Assembly: GCF_014203325.1 (NCBI RefSeq)
Contig: NZ_JACHIV010000001.1
Coordinates: forward strand, 1,489,501 to 1,553,500
Source: Saccharopolyspora gloriosae
Lineage (GTDB): Bacteria > Actinomycetota > Actinomycetes > Mycobacteriales > Pseudonocardiaceae
Reading direction: 5' to 3'
Length of the DNA stretch: 64,000 nt
Under the pieces are notes generated by a model, which saw nothing but the letters and a program-made list of their open reading frames with translations, was not told the origin of the DNA and did no database searches. Shown piece after piece: positions 18,494 to 27,806 of the stretch. The position numbers and the translations under genes were made by a program. The first letter of the stretch is position 1, and each line of letters starts with the position of its first letter.

Positions 18494-19911
18494 CCGGCGG
18501 GCCCACGGTCGCCGTCGTCGGCGGTGGTGTCAGCGGGCTCGTCGCGGCGCACCGGCTGCGGTGCGACCTGGGCCCGGACGCAGAGATCGTCCTGCTCGAA
18601 CAGGCCGATCGGCTCGGCGGCAAGCTGCACTCGGTTCCGCTGGCGGGCACCGAGCTCGACCTGGGCGCGGAGGCCTTCCTGGCGCGGCGCCCCGAGGTGC
18701 TGCGGCTCGCCGACGAGCTCGGCCTCGCCGATCAGGTGGTGCATCCCGGTCCGGCCGCCGCGCGGGTGCGCGCGGGCGGTGAACTGCACCCGTTGCCCGC
18801 GGGCACCGTGATGGGCGTGCCCGCGCACGCCGATTCGGTGGCGCACCTGCTGTCCCCGGCCGGGCTGGCCGCCGTGCGCGCGGAGGCCGAGCTGCCGCCG
18901 CTGCACCTGGGCGGCGCGGACGCCTCGGTCGGTGGGCTGCTGCGGTCCCGGGTCGGCGACGAGGTGGTGGACCGGCTGGTCGAACCGCTGCTCGGCGGTG
19001 TGTACGCGGGCAGCGCGGACGGACTCGGGTTGCGGGCGACGATCCCGGCGCTGGCCGCCGCGCTCGACGGCGGCGCCGAGTCGATCACCGCCGCCGCGGC
19101 GGCGGCCCTGCCCGCTCCGGCGCCGGACGGCGTCAAGCGGCCGGTGTTCGGCGCGTTCCGCCACGGCTACGGCGAGCTCGTCGACGCGCTGGTGAAGTCC
19201 GCGGCGGCGCGGGTGCGGCTGGGGCTGCCGGTGCGCGCGCTGCGCCGCGACGGCACCGGGTGGCGCCTGGAGATCGGTTCGGCGCCCGCCCCGGAGCAGC
19301 TGGTGGCGGACGCGGTGGTGCTCGCGGTGCCGCCGCCCTCGGCGCGCAAGCTGCTCGCCGACGTCGTGCCGTCCGCGTCGGAACTGCTCGGCCGCATCGA
19401 GCTGGCCTCGATGGCCGTGTTCGGCCTCGCGCTGCCGCCGGGCACCGAGCTGCCCGCGGCGTCCGGCACCCTGATCGCCCGCGGCGAGGTGCACGCCGAC
19501 GGAACTCCGTTCACCGCGAAGGCCTTCACCTTCACCAGCCGCAAGTGGCCGCACCTGACCGGTTCCGGCGGTGCGCCGCTGGTGCGCGGCTCGGTGGGCC
19601 GCTCCGGTCAGGGCGAGCTGCTGCGCCGCACGGATGCGGAACTGCTGCGCGGGGTCCTGGCCGACCTGCGCGAGGTGACCGGGGTGGCGGTGGAGCCGGT
19701 GGAGTCGGTGGTGGTGCGCTGGGGCGGCGGGCTGCCGCAGTACGGCGTCGGCCACCTCGACCTGGTGGCCGAGGTGGAGCGAGCCGTGGCCGACGACGGC
19801 GGCGGCCTCGCGCTGGCGGGGGCTGCGCTGCACGGCGTCGGCGTGCCCGCCTGCGTGGCGACCGGTGAGGCCGCGGCGAGCGGCATCACACGGCACCTCG
19901 CGACCGGCTGA
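18490..19911 (+). CDS. cgoX: Coproporphyrinogen III oxidase (CgoX, formerly HemY)
   Basis: 473 residues. The FAD-binding loop is [17 protein letters not shown] at 6-22, followed by [12 protein letters not shown]. Further family blocks are [26 protein letters not shown] and a C-terminal FAD segment [18 protein letters not shown]. With HemQ present downstream, the substrate is most likely coproporphyrinogen rather than protoporphyrinogen. The start is a TTG overlapping the hemE stop by four bases (TTGA); no other start fits the Rossmann strand. The rare start and coupling may set its level below hemE. Confidence 0.92.
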   Translation: MTGGPTVAVVGGGVSGLVAAHRLRCDLGPDAEIVLLEQADRLGGKLHSVPLAGTELDLGAEAFLARRPEVLRLADELGLADQVVHPGPAAARVRAGGELHPLPAGTVMGVPAHADSVAHLLSPAGLAAVRAEAELPPLHLGGADASVGGLLRSRVGDEVVDRLVEPLLGGVYAGSADGLGLRATIPALAAALDGGAESITAAAAAALPAPAPDGVKRPVFGAFRHGYGELVDALVKSAAARVRLGLPVRALRRDGTGWRLEIGSAPAPEQLVADAVVLAVPPPSARKLLADVVPSASELLGRIELASMAVFGLALPPGTELPAASGTLIARGEVHADGTPFTAKAFTFTSRKWPHLTGSGGAPLVRGSVGRSGQGELLRRTDAELLRGVLADLREVTGVAVEPVESVVVRWGGGLPQYGVGHLDLVAEVERAVADDGGGLALAGAALHGVGVPACVATGEAAASGITRHLATG

Positions 19912-19937
19912 CCCGGCGGTGGTGGGACGATGAAGCC

Positions 19938-20633
19938 ATGGCGCGCGTGAACTACTCCGAACTCAACGAGACGATCCGCTACACCATGTGGTCGGTCTTC
20001 CAGGTCGAGCCGGGCGCGTTGCCCGAGGACCGGGAGAAGGCCGCGCAGGCCACCCAGGAGTACCTCGACGGCCTCGCGGAGTCCGGCGTCGAGGTCCGCG
20101 GTGTGTACGACCTGTCGGGCATGCGCTCCGACGCCGACTTCATGATCTGGTGGCACGCGGAGAAGATCGAGGCCCTGCAGGAGGCCTACGCCGGTTTCCG
20201 CCGCGGCACGACGCTGGGCGAGGCCTCCGACCCGGTGTGGAGCAACGTGGCGGCGCACCGGCCCGCCGAGTTCAACAAGAGCCACCTGCCCGCGTTCATC
20301 ATGGGTGAGGAGCCGGGCGCCTTCATCTGCGTGTACCCGTTCGTGCGCTCCTACGACTGGTACCTGCTTCCCGACGAGGAACGCCGCACCATGCTCAAGG
20401 ACCACGGCATGGCGGCGCGGGACTACCCGGACGTGCGGGCGAACACGGTGCCCGCGTTCGGGCTCGGCGACTACGAGTGGATTCTCGCGTTCGAGGCGCC
20501 GGAGCTGCACCGCATCGTCGACCTGATGTGGAAGATGCGCTACACCGAGGCGCGCAGGCACGTCCGCGAGGAGACGCCGTTCTTCACCGGCAAGCGCGTC
20601 GCGCCCGCGGAGCTGCTGCCCCGCCTCCCCTGA
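19938..20633 (+). CDS. hemQ: Coproheme decarboxylase HemQ (ChdC)
   Basis: 231 residues, with the chlorite-dismutase-like fold. [14 protein letters not shown] at the start, [11 protein letters not shown], the catalytic Y133 in [15 protein letters not shown] and the proximal haem ligand H156 in MLKDHG fit actinobacterial HemQ. It turns iron-coproporphyrin III into haem b by two decarboxylations. ATG follows cgoX by 26 bp with no ribosome-site problem, so it belongs to the operon. The ferrochelatase gene is not in this window. Confidence 0.95.
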   Translation: MARVNYSELNETIRYTMWSVFQVEPGALPEDREKAAQATQEYLDGLAESGVEVRGVYDLSGMRSDADFMIWWHAEKIEALQEAYAGFRRGTTLGEASDPVWSNVAAHRPAEFNKSHLPAFIMGEEPGAFICVYPFVRSYDWYLLPDEERRTMLKDHGMAARDYPDVRANTVPAFGLGDYEWILAFEAPELHRIVDLMWKMRYTEARRHVREETPFFTGKRVAPAELLPRLP

Positions 20634-20639
20634 TCGTCT

Positions 20640-21345
20640 TCACGGTTCCTGGGCGATCCGCCAGGGCAGGCCGGTGACGTGCTCCGCCGCGCGCACCGGC
20701 CGGCCCGGGTCGGCGGCGAGCGGACCTTCGGTCAGCAGCGCTCCGGGCAGCCGCCGCGGGGTGTTCGAGGCGATCACCCGGTCGGCTTGGTTGACCAGCA
20801 CGGCGGGTGGCAGCCCGGGGTCGAGGTGGCGCAGCAGCGCGCGTTCGAACTCGCCGGTGCGCAGGTCGGCGGCGGCCACCCCGAGGAAACCGGTCCCCGG
20901 CGTGCACGGGCATCGCGAGCGTCACCAGGTACTCGTCGGTGCCGGCGAAGTCCACGTAGGGACCCACCGCGACGCCCAACCCGGAGTCGCGGGGCGCGGT
21001 GAACCAGGTCGCGGTGGCGTAGTCGTAGAACCCGACGCTGTCCGGGTCGTGGTCGACCTGGAGGAATCGGGGCGTGTCGCCGGGGCGGTGCTGCCACCAC
21101 TCCAGCCAGTGCGCGCGGTCGGCGAGCACGCCGTCGGCGAGGATCACGCCGGTGCCCGCCAATTCGCCGGGTTCGGCGTCGAGCCGGTCGAAGATCGGTT
21201 CCCACAGCGCGGAGAGGTCTTCGGTGCTCAGCGCCGTGGTCGCCGCGTGCGCGGCGCGCAGTCGTTCGCCGAGCTCGGCGCACCACCGCAACGTGCTGTC
21301 GAGCAGCGAGCCGATGTGCTCGGCCGCGTCCTCGGCGGCGCTCAT
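20640..21345 (-). pseudogene. Cache (PDC) domain protein, frameshifted
   Basis: Read from ATG at 21345 as MSAAEDAAEHIGSLLDSTL. It shows an outer-sensor Cache pattern: LEWWQHRPGD, DPDSVGFYDYATATWF, VGPYVDFAGTDEYLVTLAMPV. After HAGDRF the frame is lost; continuing one base shifted restores LGVAAADLRTGEF and a normal end at 20640. One extra base in the AAA run at 20887-20889 (plus strand) explains it. Either a true mutation or a sequence error. No membrane segment is seen. The ATG overlaps the stop of the GntR gene (ATGA), so the two form an operon. Confidence 0.75.
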
Positions 21346-22088
21346 CGGGCGCACCGCCGCGCCGCGGACCACAACCGGAATTCGACGAGCCGCCGGATGC
21401 CGGCCCGCACGTGCTCCTCGGCGAGCGCGCGGGCCCGGAACCCGTCGCCGGCGGCGATGGCGCTGAGGATCGACGCGTGCTGTTCGGCTTCGCCGGAGTG
21501 CGGGATCGCCTCGGCCCACGGCAGCCAGCGCAGCGCGCCGGTCTCCGCTTGCAGCGTGATCTCCTGGTGGGTCAGCCGGGACGATTGCGCGGCGGCGGCG
21601 ATCTCGATGTGCAACCGGCCGTCGAGCCTGCGCCGCGCGGCAGTGGTGGTGGCCGCCGCGAAGTCGGCGGCGAGTCCTCGCAGCGCGTCGATCTCGTCGG
21701 TGGTGGCGCGTTCCGCGGCGAGCAGCGCGGCGGCCCCGGCCACCGCGGAGTGCTGGTCGGAGATCTCCCGCAGTTCGTGCGTGCCGAGTTCGCGCAGCCT
21801 GGCTACTCCGGCCACCAGCAGCGGGTCAGCGGGTCGGCAGGTCAGCGGGCCGGCGTCGGAGGCGATCACGAGCCCGTCGCGGGCGAGCTCGCCGAGCGCC
21901 CCGCGCGCCGTCCCGTCCGGGCATCCGAGCAGCGCCGCGAGGTCCGCGCCGCGGGGGAGCGGTTCGCCGTCGGGCAGCACGCCCAGCGCGATGGCTTCGG
22001 CGAGCCGGGCCGCCACCGTCGCCGCGTCCGCCCGCGCGGGCAGTCGGGGCCAGTGCCGCAGCGAGCGCAGCGTGTCGTCGACGGGCAC
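21342..22088 (-). CDS. GntR-family regulator, FCD-like
   Basis: 248 residues. The winged helix is at about 22-85 (AARLAEAIALGVLPDG, CPDGTARGALGELARDGLVI). A helical ligand-binding domain follows (HELREISDQHSAVAGAAALL to HVRAGIRRLVEFRL), as in the FCD/FadR group that binds small organic acids. GTG start with an excellent GGAGGT ribosome site. Overlaps the Cache gene. Divergent from the LLM oxidoreductase, which it may control; ATGTGA and TCACAT half-sites, 16 bp apart, lie in the shared upstream region at 22105-22132. Confidence 0.87.
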   Translation of the reverse strand: MPVDDTLRSLRHWPRLPARADAATVAARLAEAIALGVLPDGEPLPRGADLAALLGCPDGTARGALGELARDGLVIASDAGPLTCRPADPLLVAGVARLRELGTHELREISDQHSAVAGAAALLAAERATTDEIDALRGLAADFAAATTTAARRRLDGRLHIEIAAAAQSSRLTHQEITLQAETGALRWLPWAEAIPHSGEAEQHASILSAIAAGDGFRARALAEEHVRAGIRRLVEFRLWSAARRCAR

Positions 22089-22244
22089 GGCACCTCCTTC
22101 CACGATGTGAGCTCCGCTGAACCGTTTCACATGATCCACGAAGGGACTCTGTGTAGCAGACGGATCTACCCGTCCGGCGGGTTCGCGTCCACCGCCGCGG
22201 GTCGGACACTGTGCTGAGGCTTGGCCGGCGTCGAAGGGGCCCCG

Positions 22245-23294
22245 ATGCGCTTCAGCTACGTCATGCTGCCCGACTACCCGGTCCAGGAGTCCCTGGCGAC
22301 GATCGAGCGGGCCGATGAGCTGGGCTTCTACGCCGCCTACGCGGCCGACGAGACCTGGCACAAGGACCTGTGGCTGCTGTTCGCCGCCGCCGCCGAGCGC
22401 ACCGAGCGGATCCGGTTCGGCCCGAACCTCTCGCCGGTGACGCTGCGCGAACCGACGCTGATCGCGCAGGCCGCCGCGACCCTCGACGAGCTCACCGGCG
22501 GCCGGGCCGAGGTCGTGATCTCCAGCGGAAACTTCGGGCTGCTCGCGCAGTACGGGATCGACTGGACGACGACGCGCCCGCTGTCGCGCGTGCGCGAGGC
22601 GCACCACGTGATCCGGACGTTCCTGGACGAGCGGTCGATCACCTTCGCGGGCGAGTTCTACCGCTACGAGGGGCTGTTCACCTTCGCGGAACCGGTGCAG
22701 CCGCGGCTGCCGGTGAAGCTCGGCGCGATGCGCGGCCCGAAGTCGTTCCAGACCGCGGGCGAGATCTCCGACGGCGTGCACCACGCGCTGAGCTGCACCC
22801 GCGAGGCCTACGACTACCTGGTGGCGCACGTGCGCGTCGGTGCCGAACGGGCCGGGCGGGATTGGCAGGAGCTCGACATCGGGGCGTGGGTGGTGTTCGC
22901 GACCGGTCCGGACGGTGCGGCCGCGAAGCAGGCCGCGCGGGCCATGATCGGGCTCTACGCGTCGGCGATGCCCGCTGAGCAGTTGCGCCGCAACGGCGTG
23001 GAACCGGAGTCGCTCACCGAGATCGTCGCCGCGGTCGGCGCGGGTGATCTCGCGCGGGCCTACGAGCTCACGTCGCCGGAGCTCGCGGAGAAGCTGTCCA
23101 TCGCGGGCACGCCGCAGGAGTGCGCGGCGCGCATCGAGCGGGACATCGCCCCCACCGGCGTGAACCACCTGATCCTGGCCGTCACCGACACCGCGCTGGT
23201 GCGGGCGTTCACCGGGCTCACCTTGCCCGGGGTGCTCGGCGCCGCCGACCAGCTCGAACTGATCGCCGAGCACCTGATGCCGGCCTTCCGCTGA
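22245..23294 (+). CDS. LLM-class flavin/F420-dependent oxidoreductase
   Basis: 349 residues with a TIM-barrel luciferase-like fold. MRFSYVMLPDYPVQESL begins the barrel; GFYAAYAADETWHKD, RIRFGPNLSPVTLREPTLIAQAAATLDELTGG and VKLGAMRGPKSFQTAGEISDG are family blocks. Whether the cofactor is FMN or F420, and the substrate, cannot be decided by eye. ATG at 22245 follows AAGGGG. Divergent from the GntR gene, which suggests a small inducible catabolic unit with the Cache sensor. Confidence 0.85.
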   Translation: MRFSYVMLPDYPVQESLATIERADELGFYAAYAADETWHKDLWLLFAAAAERTERIRFGPNLSPVTLREPTLIAQAAATLDELTGGRAEVVISSGNFGLLAQYGIDWTTTRPLSRVREAHHVIRTFLDERSITFAGEFYRYEGLFTFAEPVQPRLPVKLGAMRGPKSFQTAGEISDGVHHALSCTREAYDYLVAHVRVGAERAGRDWQELDIGAWVVFATGPDGAAAKQAARAMIGLYASAMPAEQLRRNGVEPESLTEIVAAVGAGDLARAYELTSPELAEKLSIAGTPQECAARIERDIAPTGVNHLILAVTDTALVRAFTGLTLPGVLGAADQLELIAEHLMPAFR

Positions 23295-23320
23295 CCGTCA
23301 CCGAGAGCCGACCCCGCGGG

Positions 23321-23743
23321 TCAGCTCTCCGGGATGTGGCGCAGGGCGACGGAGTTGATGCAGTAGCGCTGGTCGGTGGGCGTGGCGTAGCCCTCGCCCT
23401 CGAACAGGTGGCCCAGGTGGCTCTGGCAGTTCGCGCAGAGCACCTCGACGCGGACCATGCCGTGCGAGCGGTCCTCGCGCAGGATCACCGAGTCGGCGTC
23501 GCGCGCGTCGTAGAACGACGGCCAGCCGCAGTGCGATTCGAACTTCGTCTCGCTGCGGAACAGTTCCGTCCCGCACGCCCGGCATTCGTAGATGCCCGCG
23601 GTCTTGGTCTCGACGTATTCGCCGCTCCACGCCGGTTCGGTGGCCGCTTCGCGCAGCACCGCGTACTCGTAGGGGTTGAGCTGTTCCTGCCACTCCTGTT
23701 CGGACTTCACGACCTTCGGGGTGGCGCCCGCAACCGGTTCCAT
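23321..23743 (-). CDS. msrB: Peptide-methionine (R)-S-oxide reductase
   Basis: 140 residues. It reduces methionine-R-sulfoxide in proteins. Structural zinc ligands C54/C57 (ECRAC) and C103/C106 (CANC), the HCGWPSF block, GHLF, and catalytic C128 in RYCINSVAL are all present. The ATG start is preceded by a short intergenic gap. Convergent with the LLM gene; GCTGACC and GGTCAGC around 23292-23330 form a possible shared terminator stem. Confidence 0.96.
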   Translation of the reverse strand: MEPVAGATPKVVKSEQEWQEQLNPYEYAVLREAATEPAWSGEYVETKTAGIYECRACGTELFRSETKFESHCGWPSFYDARDADSVILREDRSHGMVRVEVLCANCQSHLGHLFEGEGYATPTDQRYCINSVALRHIPES

Positions 23744-23791
23744 GCGTCCACGCTAACCCTTCCCGGTGATCGAGTGCCCGTGAGCTCCCGC

Positions 23792-24127
23792 TCAACCGGC
23801 GAGCGCCAGGAACGTGCCGAGCATGAAGCCCACCGCGTTCCACACCGTGACCAGCACGCCGAGCAGGATCAGCACCACCACGAGCACCACCATCACCCGC
23901 CGGTGCCCCTGGGCGCGGTTGGCGCAGCGGGCGAAGTCCTCCACGCCGCTGAGCATGCCTTCGACGGTGGCCTTCGAGTTGGGGCGTTCCATCCGGTCCA
24001 GGTGTTCGGCGAACGCCTGGACCTCCGGATCGTGCGGGTCCAGGCCGATCAGGTCGTCGGCGAAGCGGCCCCGCGCGTCCCGCGGGGCGTCGGGCTCATC
24101 ACCGGTGGGGTGGCCTGCTGGCGCCAT
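23792..24127 (-). CDS. Small membrane protein, conserved hypothetical
   Basis: 111 residues. An acidic soluble N-terminal half (RGRFADDLIGLDPHDPEVQAF) precedes one long or two short membrane helices at about 76-110 (VMVVLVVVLILLGVLVTVW and FMLGTFLALAG). It looks like a tail-anchored protein. The function is unknown. Not in an operon with msrB by strong evidence, although both run leftward 49 bp apart. Confidence 0.7.
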   Translation of the reverse strand: MAPAGHPTGDEPDAPRDARGRFADDLIGLDPHDPEVQAFAEHLDRMERPNSKATVEGMLSGVEDFARCANRAQGHRRVMVVLVVVLILLGVLVTVWNAVGFMLGTFLALAG

Positions 24128-24218
24128 GGCTTCACGGTAGCGCCGAGGGGGTGCGCGCAGGCAGGGGCGAGTCGGGCGTCGCGCGCGAACGGGGGCCGGA
24201 TGCTCCTAAGCTGCGCGG

Positions 24219-25247
24219 ATGGCCGATTCGCCGCTGGAACTCGACGTCGAGGGCAGGACGGTGCGCCTGTCCCACCCGGACAAGGTGTACTTCCCGGAGC
24301 GGGGCTTCACCAAGCTCCAGGTCGTGCGCTACTACCTCGCGGTCGCCGAGCCGCTGCTGCGGGCGATCGGCGACCGGCCGACGACGTTGAAGCGGTTCCC
24401 CGGTGGCGTCACCGGCGACCCGTTCTACGCGAAGCGGGTGCCGAAGGGCGCTCCGCAGTGGGTCCGCTCGGTGCGGGTGACCTTCCCGTCCGGCCGCACC
24501 GCGGACAGCGTGCTCCCCACCGAACCCGCCGTGCTGGCGTGGGCGGCCGGTCTGGGCACGCTGGACTTCCACCCGTGGCCGGTGCGCTCGGCCGATGTGG
24601 AACACCCCGACGAGCTGCGCATCGACCTGGACCCGCAGCCCGGCACCGGGTACGCGGAGGCGGTCGAGGTCGCCGCGGTCCTGCGCGAGGTGCTGGCGGA
24701 GGCCGGGCTGGTGGGCTACCCGAAGACTTCCGGCGGCCGGGGCGTGCACGTGCTGGTGCGGATCGCGCCGCGATGGGACTTCATCCAGGTGCGCCGCGCG
24801 GTGATCGCGCTGGCGCGGGAGGTGCAGCGCCGGATTCCGCGGCAGGCCACCGTCGCCTGGTGGAAGGAGGACCGCGGGCAGCGGGTCTTCCTGGACTTCA
24901 ACCAGGCGGCGCGGGATCGCACGGTCGCCTCCGCGTGGTCCATCCGCGGCACCCCGGCGGCGACGGTGTCCATGCCGTTGACCTGGGAGCAGCTGCCGGA
25001 GGTGCCTCCGGACGACTTCGACCTCGCCACGGTCCCCGCGCTGCTGGCCGAACACGGCGATCCGCATCGGGAGCTGGACGCGGTCGCCCACGACCTCGAC
25101 ATCGCCCTCGACTGGTTCGAACGCGACCGCCGCGACCGGGACCTCGGCGACCTCCCGTACCCACCGGACTACCCGAAGATGCCCGGCGAACCCACCCGCT
25201 CCCGCAAGGCGTCGCTGGAAGGGATGAGTAGGGAGAACGAGAGTTGA
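24219..25247 (+). CDS. LigD-type polymerase/primase domain protein (stand-alone)
   Basis: 342 residues, the length of an isolated LigD polymerase domain (archaeo-eukaryotic primase fold). Catalytic D136 and D138 lie in ELRIDLDPQPG, the third Asp is D226 in VFLDFNQ, and SGGRGVHVLV at 171-180 is the nucleotide-binding block. HPDKVYFPE at the start is the usual PolDom beginning. Such proteins fill gaps with ribonucleotides during non-homologous end joining or excision repair. No Ku gene is in the window. A LigC-type ligase lies about 11 kb away. ATG start, single gene. Confidence 0.92.
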   Translation: MADSPLELDVEGRTVRLSHPDKVYFPERGFTKLQVVRYYLAVAEPLLRAIGDRPTTLKRFPGGVTGDPFYAKRVPKGAPQWVRSVRVTFPSGRTADSVLPTEPAVLAWAAGLGTLDFHPWPVRSADVEHPDELRIDLDPQPGTGYAEAVEVAAVLREVLAEAGLVGYPKTSGGRGVHVLVRIAPRWDFIQVRRAVIALAREVQRRIPRQATVAWWKEDRGQRVFLDFNQAARDRTVASAWSIRGTPAATVSMPLTWEQLPEVPPDDFDLATVPALLAEHGDPHRELDAVAHDLDIALDWFERDRRDRDLGDLPYPPDYPKMPGEPTRSRKASLEGMSRENES

Positions 25248-25443
25248 TCGGGATTTTCGGCAGTGGGTTCTCCGGCTCCGAACGTTGATCGAGTGAGTCG
25301 AGGCCGGAGTCTTGGAGGGTCGGAGAGCTCGCCCGACAACTTGGTCACGGCACTCGTATTGACTGCCAAGATGTCCGCCGGCGCGTGCGACACGCGCGCG
25401 AACAGGGACAGGCGCGCGAGCCTCCGTGTGGGAGGCGATCGGG
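25248..25443. other. Intergenic stretch before the TetR remnant
   Basis: Together with the remnant and the leader of the next gene, this forms about 400 bp without an intact gene. No protein-like reading, strong hairpin or repeat was seen in this part. Confidence 0.5.
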
Positions 25444-25596
25444 TCAGGCGGGCGGGTCGGCGGGCAGCAGCAGTCCGCTGAGCATGTACAGCACGATGGT
25501 CTCGGCTTCCTGCGCGGGCTCGTCGCTGTCGGCTAGCAGCGCCGTGGCTTCGCAGAGCATCCCGAAGATCATCTTCGCGCGTCCGGACGTCGCCCC
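25444..25596 (-). pseudogene. TetR-family regulator remnant (C-terminal 50 codons)
   Basis: A leftward reading of about 50 codons ends like a TetR protein: AKMIFGMLCEATALLADSD followed by EAETIVLYMLSGLLLPADP. No HTH or start lies upstream; the preceding sequence is the leader of the SnoaL-like gene. This looks like the 3' stump of a regulator once divergent from that gene. The upper boundary is approximate. It could be chance, but the residue pattern is good. Confidence 0.45.
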
Positions 25597-25651
25597 GGCC
25601 CGCGGCGATGTCCGGCCCCACCTCACTCTTGACGAAGGAAACCGACTGAAC

Positions 25652-26200
25652 ATGAACGTGTGGTCCTTGACCGAGACCGGCGACGCCGCCGAGCGAGCGG
25701 ATTCAGCTACCGAGGCCCGCAACCTGGAAGTGGTGGCCGAAGCGGTCACCTATTGGAACGCCCACGACCTCGACACCCTGCTGACTCTCTACGACCCGGA
25801 GATCCAGTGGTTCAACGCTCCGCTGGAGCAGACCTACCGGGGCCACGAGGAGGTCCGGACCTTCCTCTCCGCCTTGATCACGGCCTTCCCCGACCTGGTC
25901 TTCACCGTGGACAGCCGGTTCGCGCGCGGTGCCGAGGTCAGCGAGCAGTGGTCGATCGAGGGCACCCACCTGGGGAGCTTCATCGGGGTGCCGCCGACGG
26001 GGCGGCGGCTGCGGTTGCAGGGCATCAGCTCGATCGTGATGCGGGACGGGAAGTTCCTCCGGGACGACTTCTACTTCGACAGCATGTCGGCCATGCGGGT
26101 GCTGGGTGTGATGCCGAGCCTCGATGCGGTGCAGAGCCCGTTCGGGCGATTGCTGCTCAACATGATCGTCCGTCCGCAGCGGCTGCTGCGACGGAGGTGA
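25652..26200 (+). CDS. SnoaL-like / ester cyclase (NTF2-fold) protein
   Basis: 182 residues. VVAEAVTYWNAHDLDTLLTLY, YRGHEEVRTFLSAL, FPDLVFTVDSRFA, EQWSIEGTHLG and FIGVPPTGRRLRLQG fit the polyketide-cyclase-like SnoaL family. The domain covers about 25-145 and a basic tail follows. No substrate can be assigned and no polyketide genes are near. The ATG is preceded by GAAGGAA about 11 bp away, so expression may be modest. Upstream is a TetR stump, which suggests it once had a divergent regulator. Confidence 0.78.
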   Translation: MNVWSLTETGDAAERADSATEARNLEVVAEAVTYWNAHDLDTLLTLYDPEIQWFNAPLEQTYRGHEEVRTFLSALITAFPDLVFTVDSRFARGAEVSEQWSIEGTHLGSFIGVPPTGRRLRLQGISSIVMRDGKFLRDDFYFDSMSAMRVLGVMPSLDAVQSPFGRLLLNMIVRPQRLLRRR

Positions 26201-26229
26201 GCGTGGCACCACCTGGGTGCCGTCCGGGA

Positions 26230-26266
26230 GCGGCTGCCGGGCGCATCGCGCGCGTCCGGCAGCCGC
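26230..26266. terminator. Hairpin between convergent SnoaL-like and gabD genes
   Basis: GCGGCTGCCGG pairs with CCGGCAGCCGC over 11 bp without mismatch, with a 15 nt loop. It lies between two converging genes and could stop transcription from both sides. Confidence 0.65.
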
Positions 26267-26308
26267 CTGGCGGCCCAGGTGACCGGACGCGCCGCAGCGT
26301 CCGCCGGA

Positions 26309-27739
26309 TCAGGCGTAGGTGAGGAACTGGGCCTCCTGGAACGCCCGGATGCCCTCGCGGGCGCCTTCGCGGCCGAGGCCGCTCTGCTTCATCCCGCCGA
26401 ACGGGGCCGCCGGGTCGGACACCACGCCTCGGTTGACGCCGACCATCCCGTACTGGAGCCGCCGCCCGATCTCCAGCGCACGACCGGTGTCACCGGCGTA
26501 GACGTAGGCGGCGAGCCCGTATTCGGTGTCGTTGGCCGCCGCGACCACCTCGTCGGTGTCGGTCCACGTCCGGATGGGCGCGACCGGCCCGAAGATCTCC
26601 TCGTGCAGCACCGCGGCATCGGCGGGGACCCCGGCCAGCACGACCGGGGCGAGGTAGCTGCCGGAGTCCGGCACGGCGACCGGCTCGCGCACCATTCGCG
26701 CGCCGCGGTCCACCGCGTCGGTGACCAGGTCGGACACCCGGCGCACGGCCCGGTCGTCGATCAGCGGGCCGATGTCGGTTCCGGGTTCGGTGCCCGGTCC
26801 GACGCGGAGCTCGGCGACCGCTGCGGCGAACGCCTCCGCGAACGCGTCCGCCGCGTCGGCGTGCACCAGGAACCTGTTGGCGGCGGTGCAGGCCTGTCCC
26901 GCGTTGCGCAGCTTCGCGATCAGCGCGCCCTGCACGGCCGCGTTGATGTCGGCGTCCGCGCAGACGACGAACGGCGCGTTGCCGCCCAGTTCCATCGAGC
27001 AGTTCACGACCCGGCCCGCCGCGAGGCCGAGGAGGTGCCGTCCGACCCCGGTGGAGCCGGTGAAGGACAGCTTGCGGACGGCGTCGTGGTTCAGCAGCGC
27101 GCGGGCGACCGCGTCCGCGCGGGTGGTCGGCAGCACGGTGAAGACGTCGGCGGGAGCACCTGCCGCCACGAGCAGGTCCCGGATCGCCAACGCCGTCAGC
27201 GGCGTCTCCGCGGCGGGCTTGAGCACGGCGGTGCAGCCCGCCGCGAGCGCGGGCGCGACCTTGCGGGTGACCATCGCGGCCGGGAAGTTCCACGGGGTGA
27301 TCAGCAACGCCACCCCGACAGGCTGCGCGGTGACGACGGTGGTGCTCTTCCCGTCGGGGGACGGTCCGAAGTGGCCGTCCGGGCGAACGGTCTCCTCGGC
27401 GAACCAGCGGAAGAACTCGGCGGCGTAGCCGACTTCGGCGCGGGCGTCGGCGGCCGCCTTGCCGGATTCCCGGCTGATCAAGGTGGCGAGCTCGTCGGTG
27501 CGCGAGATCATCAGCCGGTGCGCTTCGGCCAGCACCTCCGCGCGACGGCGGGGCGGGGTGGCGGCCCAGCCGGGCAGCGCGGCGGCCGCCGCGTCGGCCG
27601 CGGGCGCGGCGTGGGATTCGTCGGCCGCCGCGATCCGGGTGATCTCGACACCGGACGCCGGGTCGTGCACGACGAGCTCGTGTCCGGTGGAGGTGGGCGA
27701 ACCCCCGATGAGCAGGGGGCTGGGAGCGACGGTGGTCAT
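26309..27739 (-). CDS. gabD: NAD(P)-dependent succinate-semialdehyde dehydrogenase
   Basis: 476 residues of the aldehyde dehydrogenase superfamily. PWNFPAAMVTRKVAPALAAG, FTGSTGVGRHL, catalytic E250 in MELGGNAPF and C284 in GQACTAANRF are present, and PFGGMKQSGLGREG is near the end. It oxidises succinate semialdehyde to succinate in GABA breakdown. The assignment as GabD rather than another aldehyde dehydrogenase rests on the neighbouring gabT. ATG with GAAAGGA upstream. Same strand as gabT with a 67 bp gap, so an operon is likely. Confidence 0.9.
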   Translation of the reverse strand: MTTVAPSPLLIGGSPTSTGHELVVHDPASGVEITRIAAADESHAAPAADAAAAALPGWAATPPRRRAEVLAEAHRLMISRTDELATLISRESGKAAADARAEVGYAAEFFRWFAEETVRPDGHFGPSPDGKSTTVVTAQPVGVALLITPWNFPAAMVTRKVAPALAAGCTAVLKPAAETPLTALAIRDLLVAAGAPADVFTVLPTTRADAVARALLNHDAVRKLSFTGSTGVGRHLLGLAAGRVVNCSMELGGNAPFVVCADADINAAVQGALIAKLRNAGQACTAANRFLVHADAADAFAEAFAAAVAELRVGPGTEPGTDIGPLIDDRAVRRVSDLVTDAVDRGARMVREPVAVPDSGSYLAPVVLAGVPADAAVLHEEIFGPVAPIRTWTDTDEVVAAANDTEYGLAAYVYAGDTGRALEIGRRLQYGMVGVNRGVVSDPAAPFGGMKQSGLGREGAREGIRAFQEAQFLTYA

Positions 27740-27806
27740 GGCCGTCCTTTCGATGAGTCGGGGGATCAGGGCCGGCGGCCGGCCGGAGCGGCGAAGGCGG
27801 GTGCGT

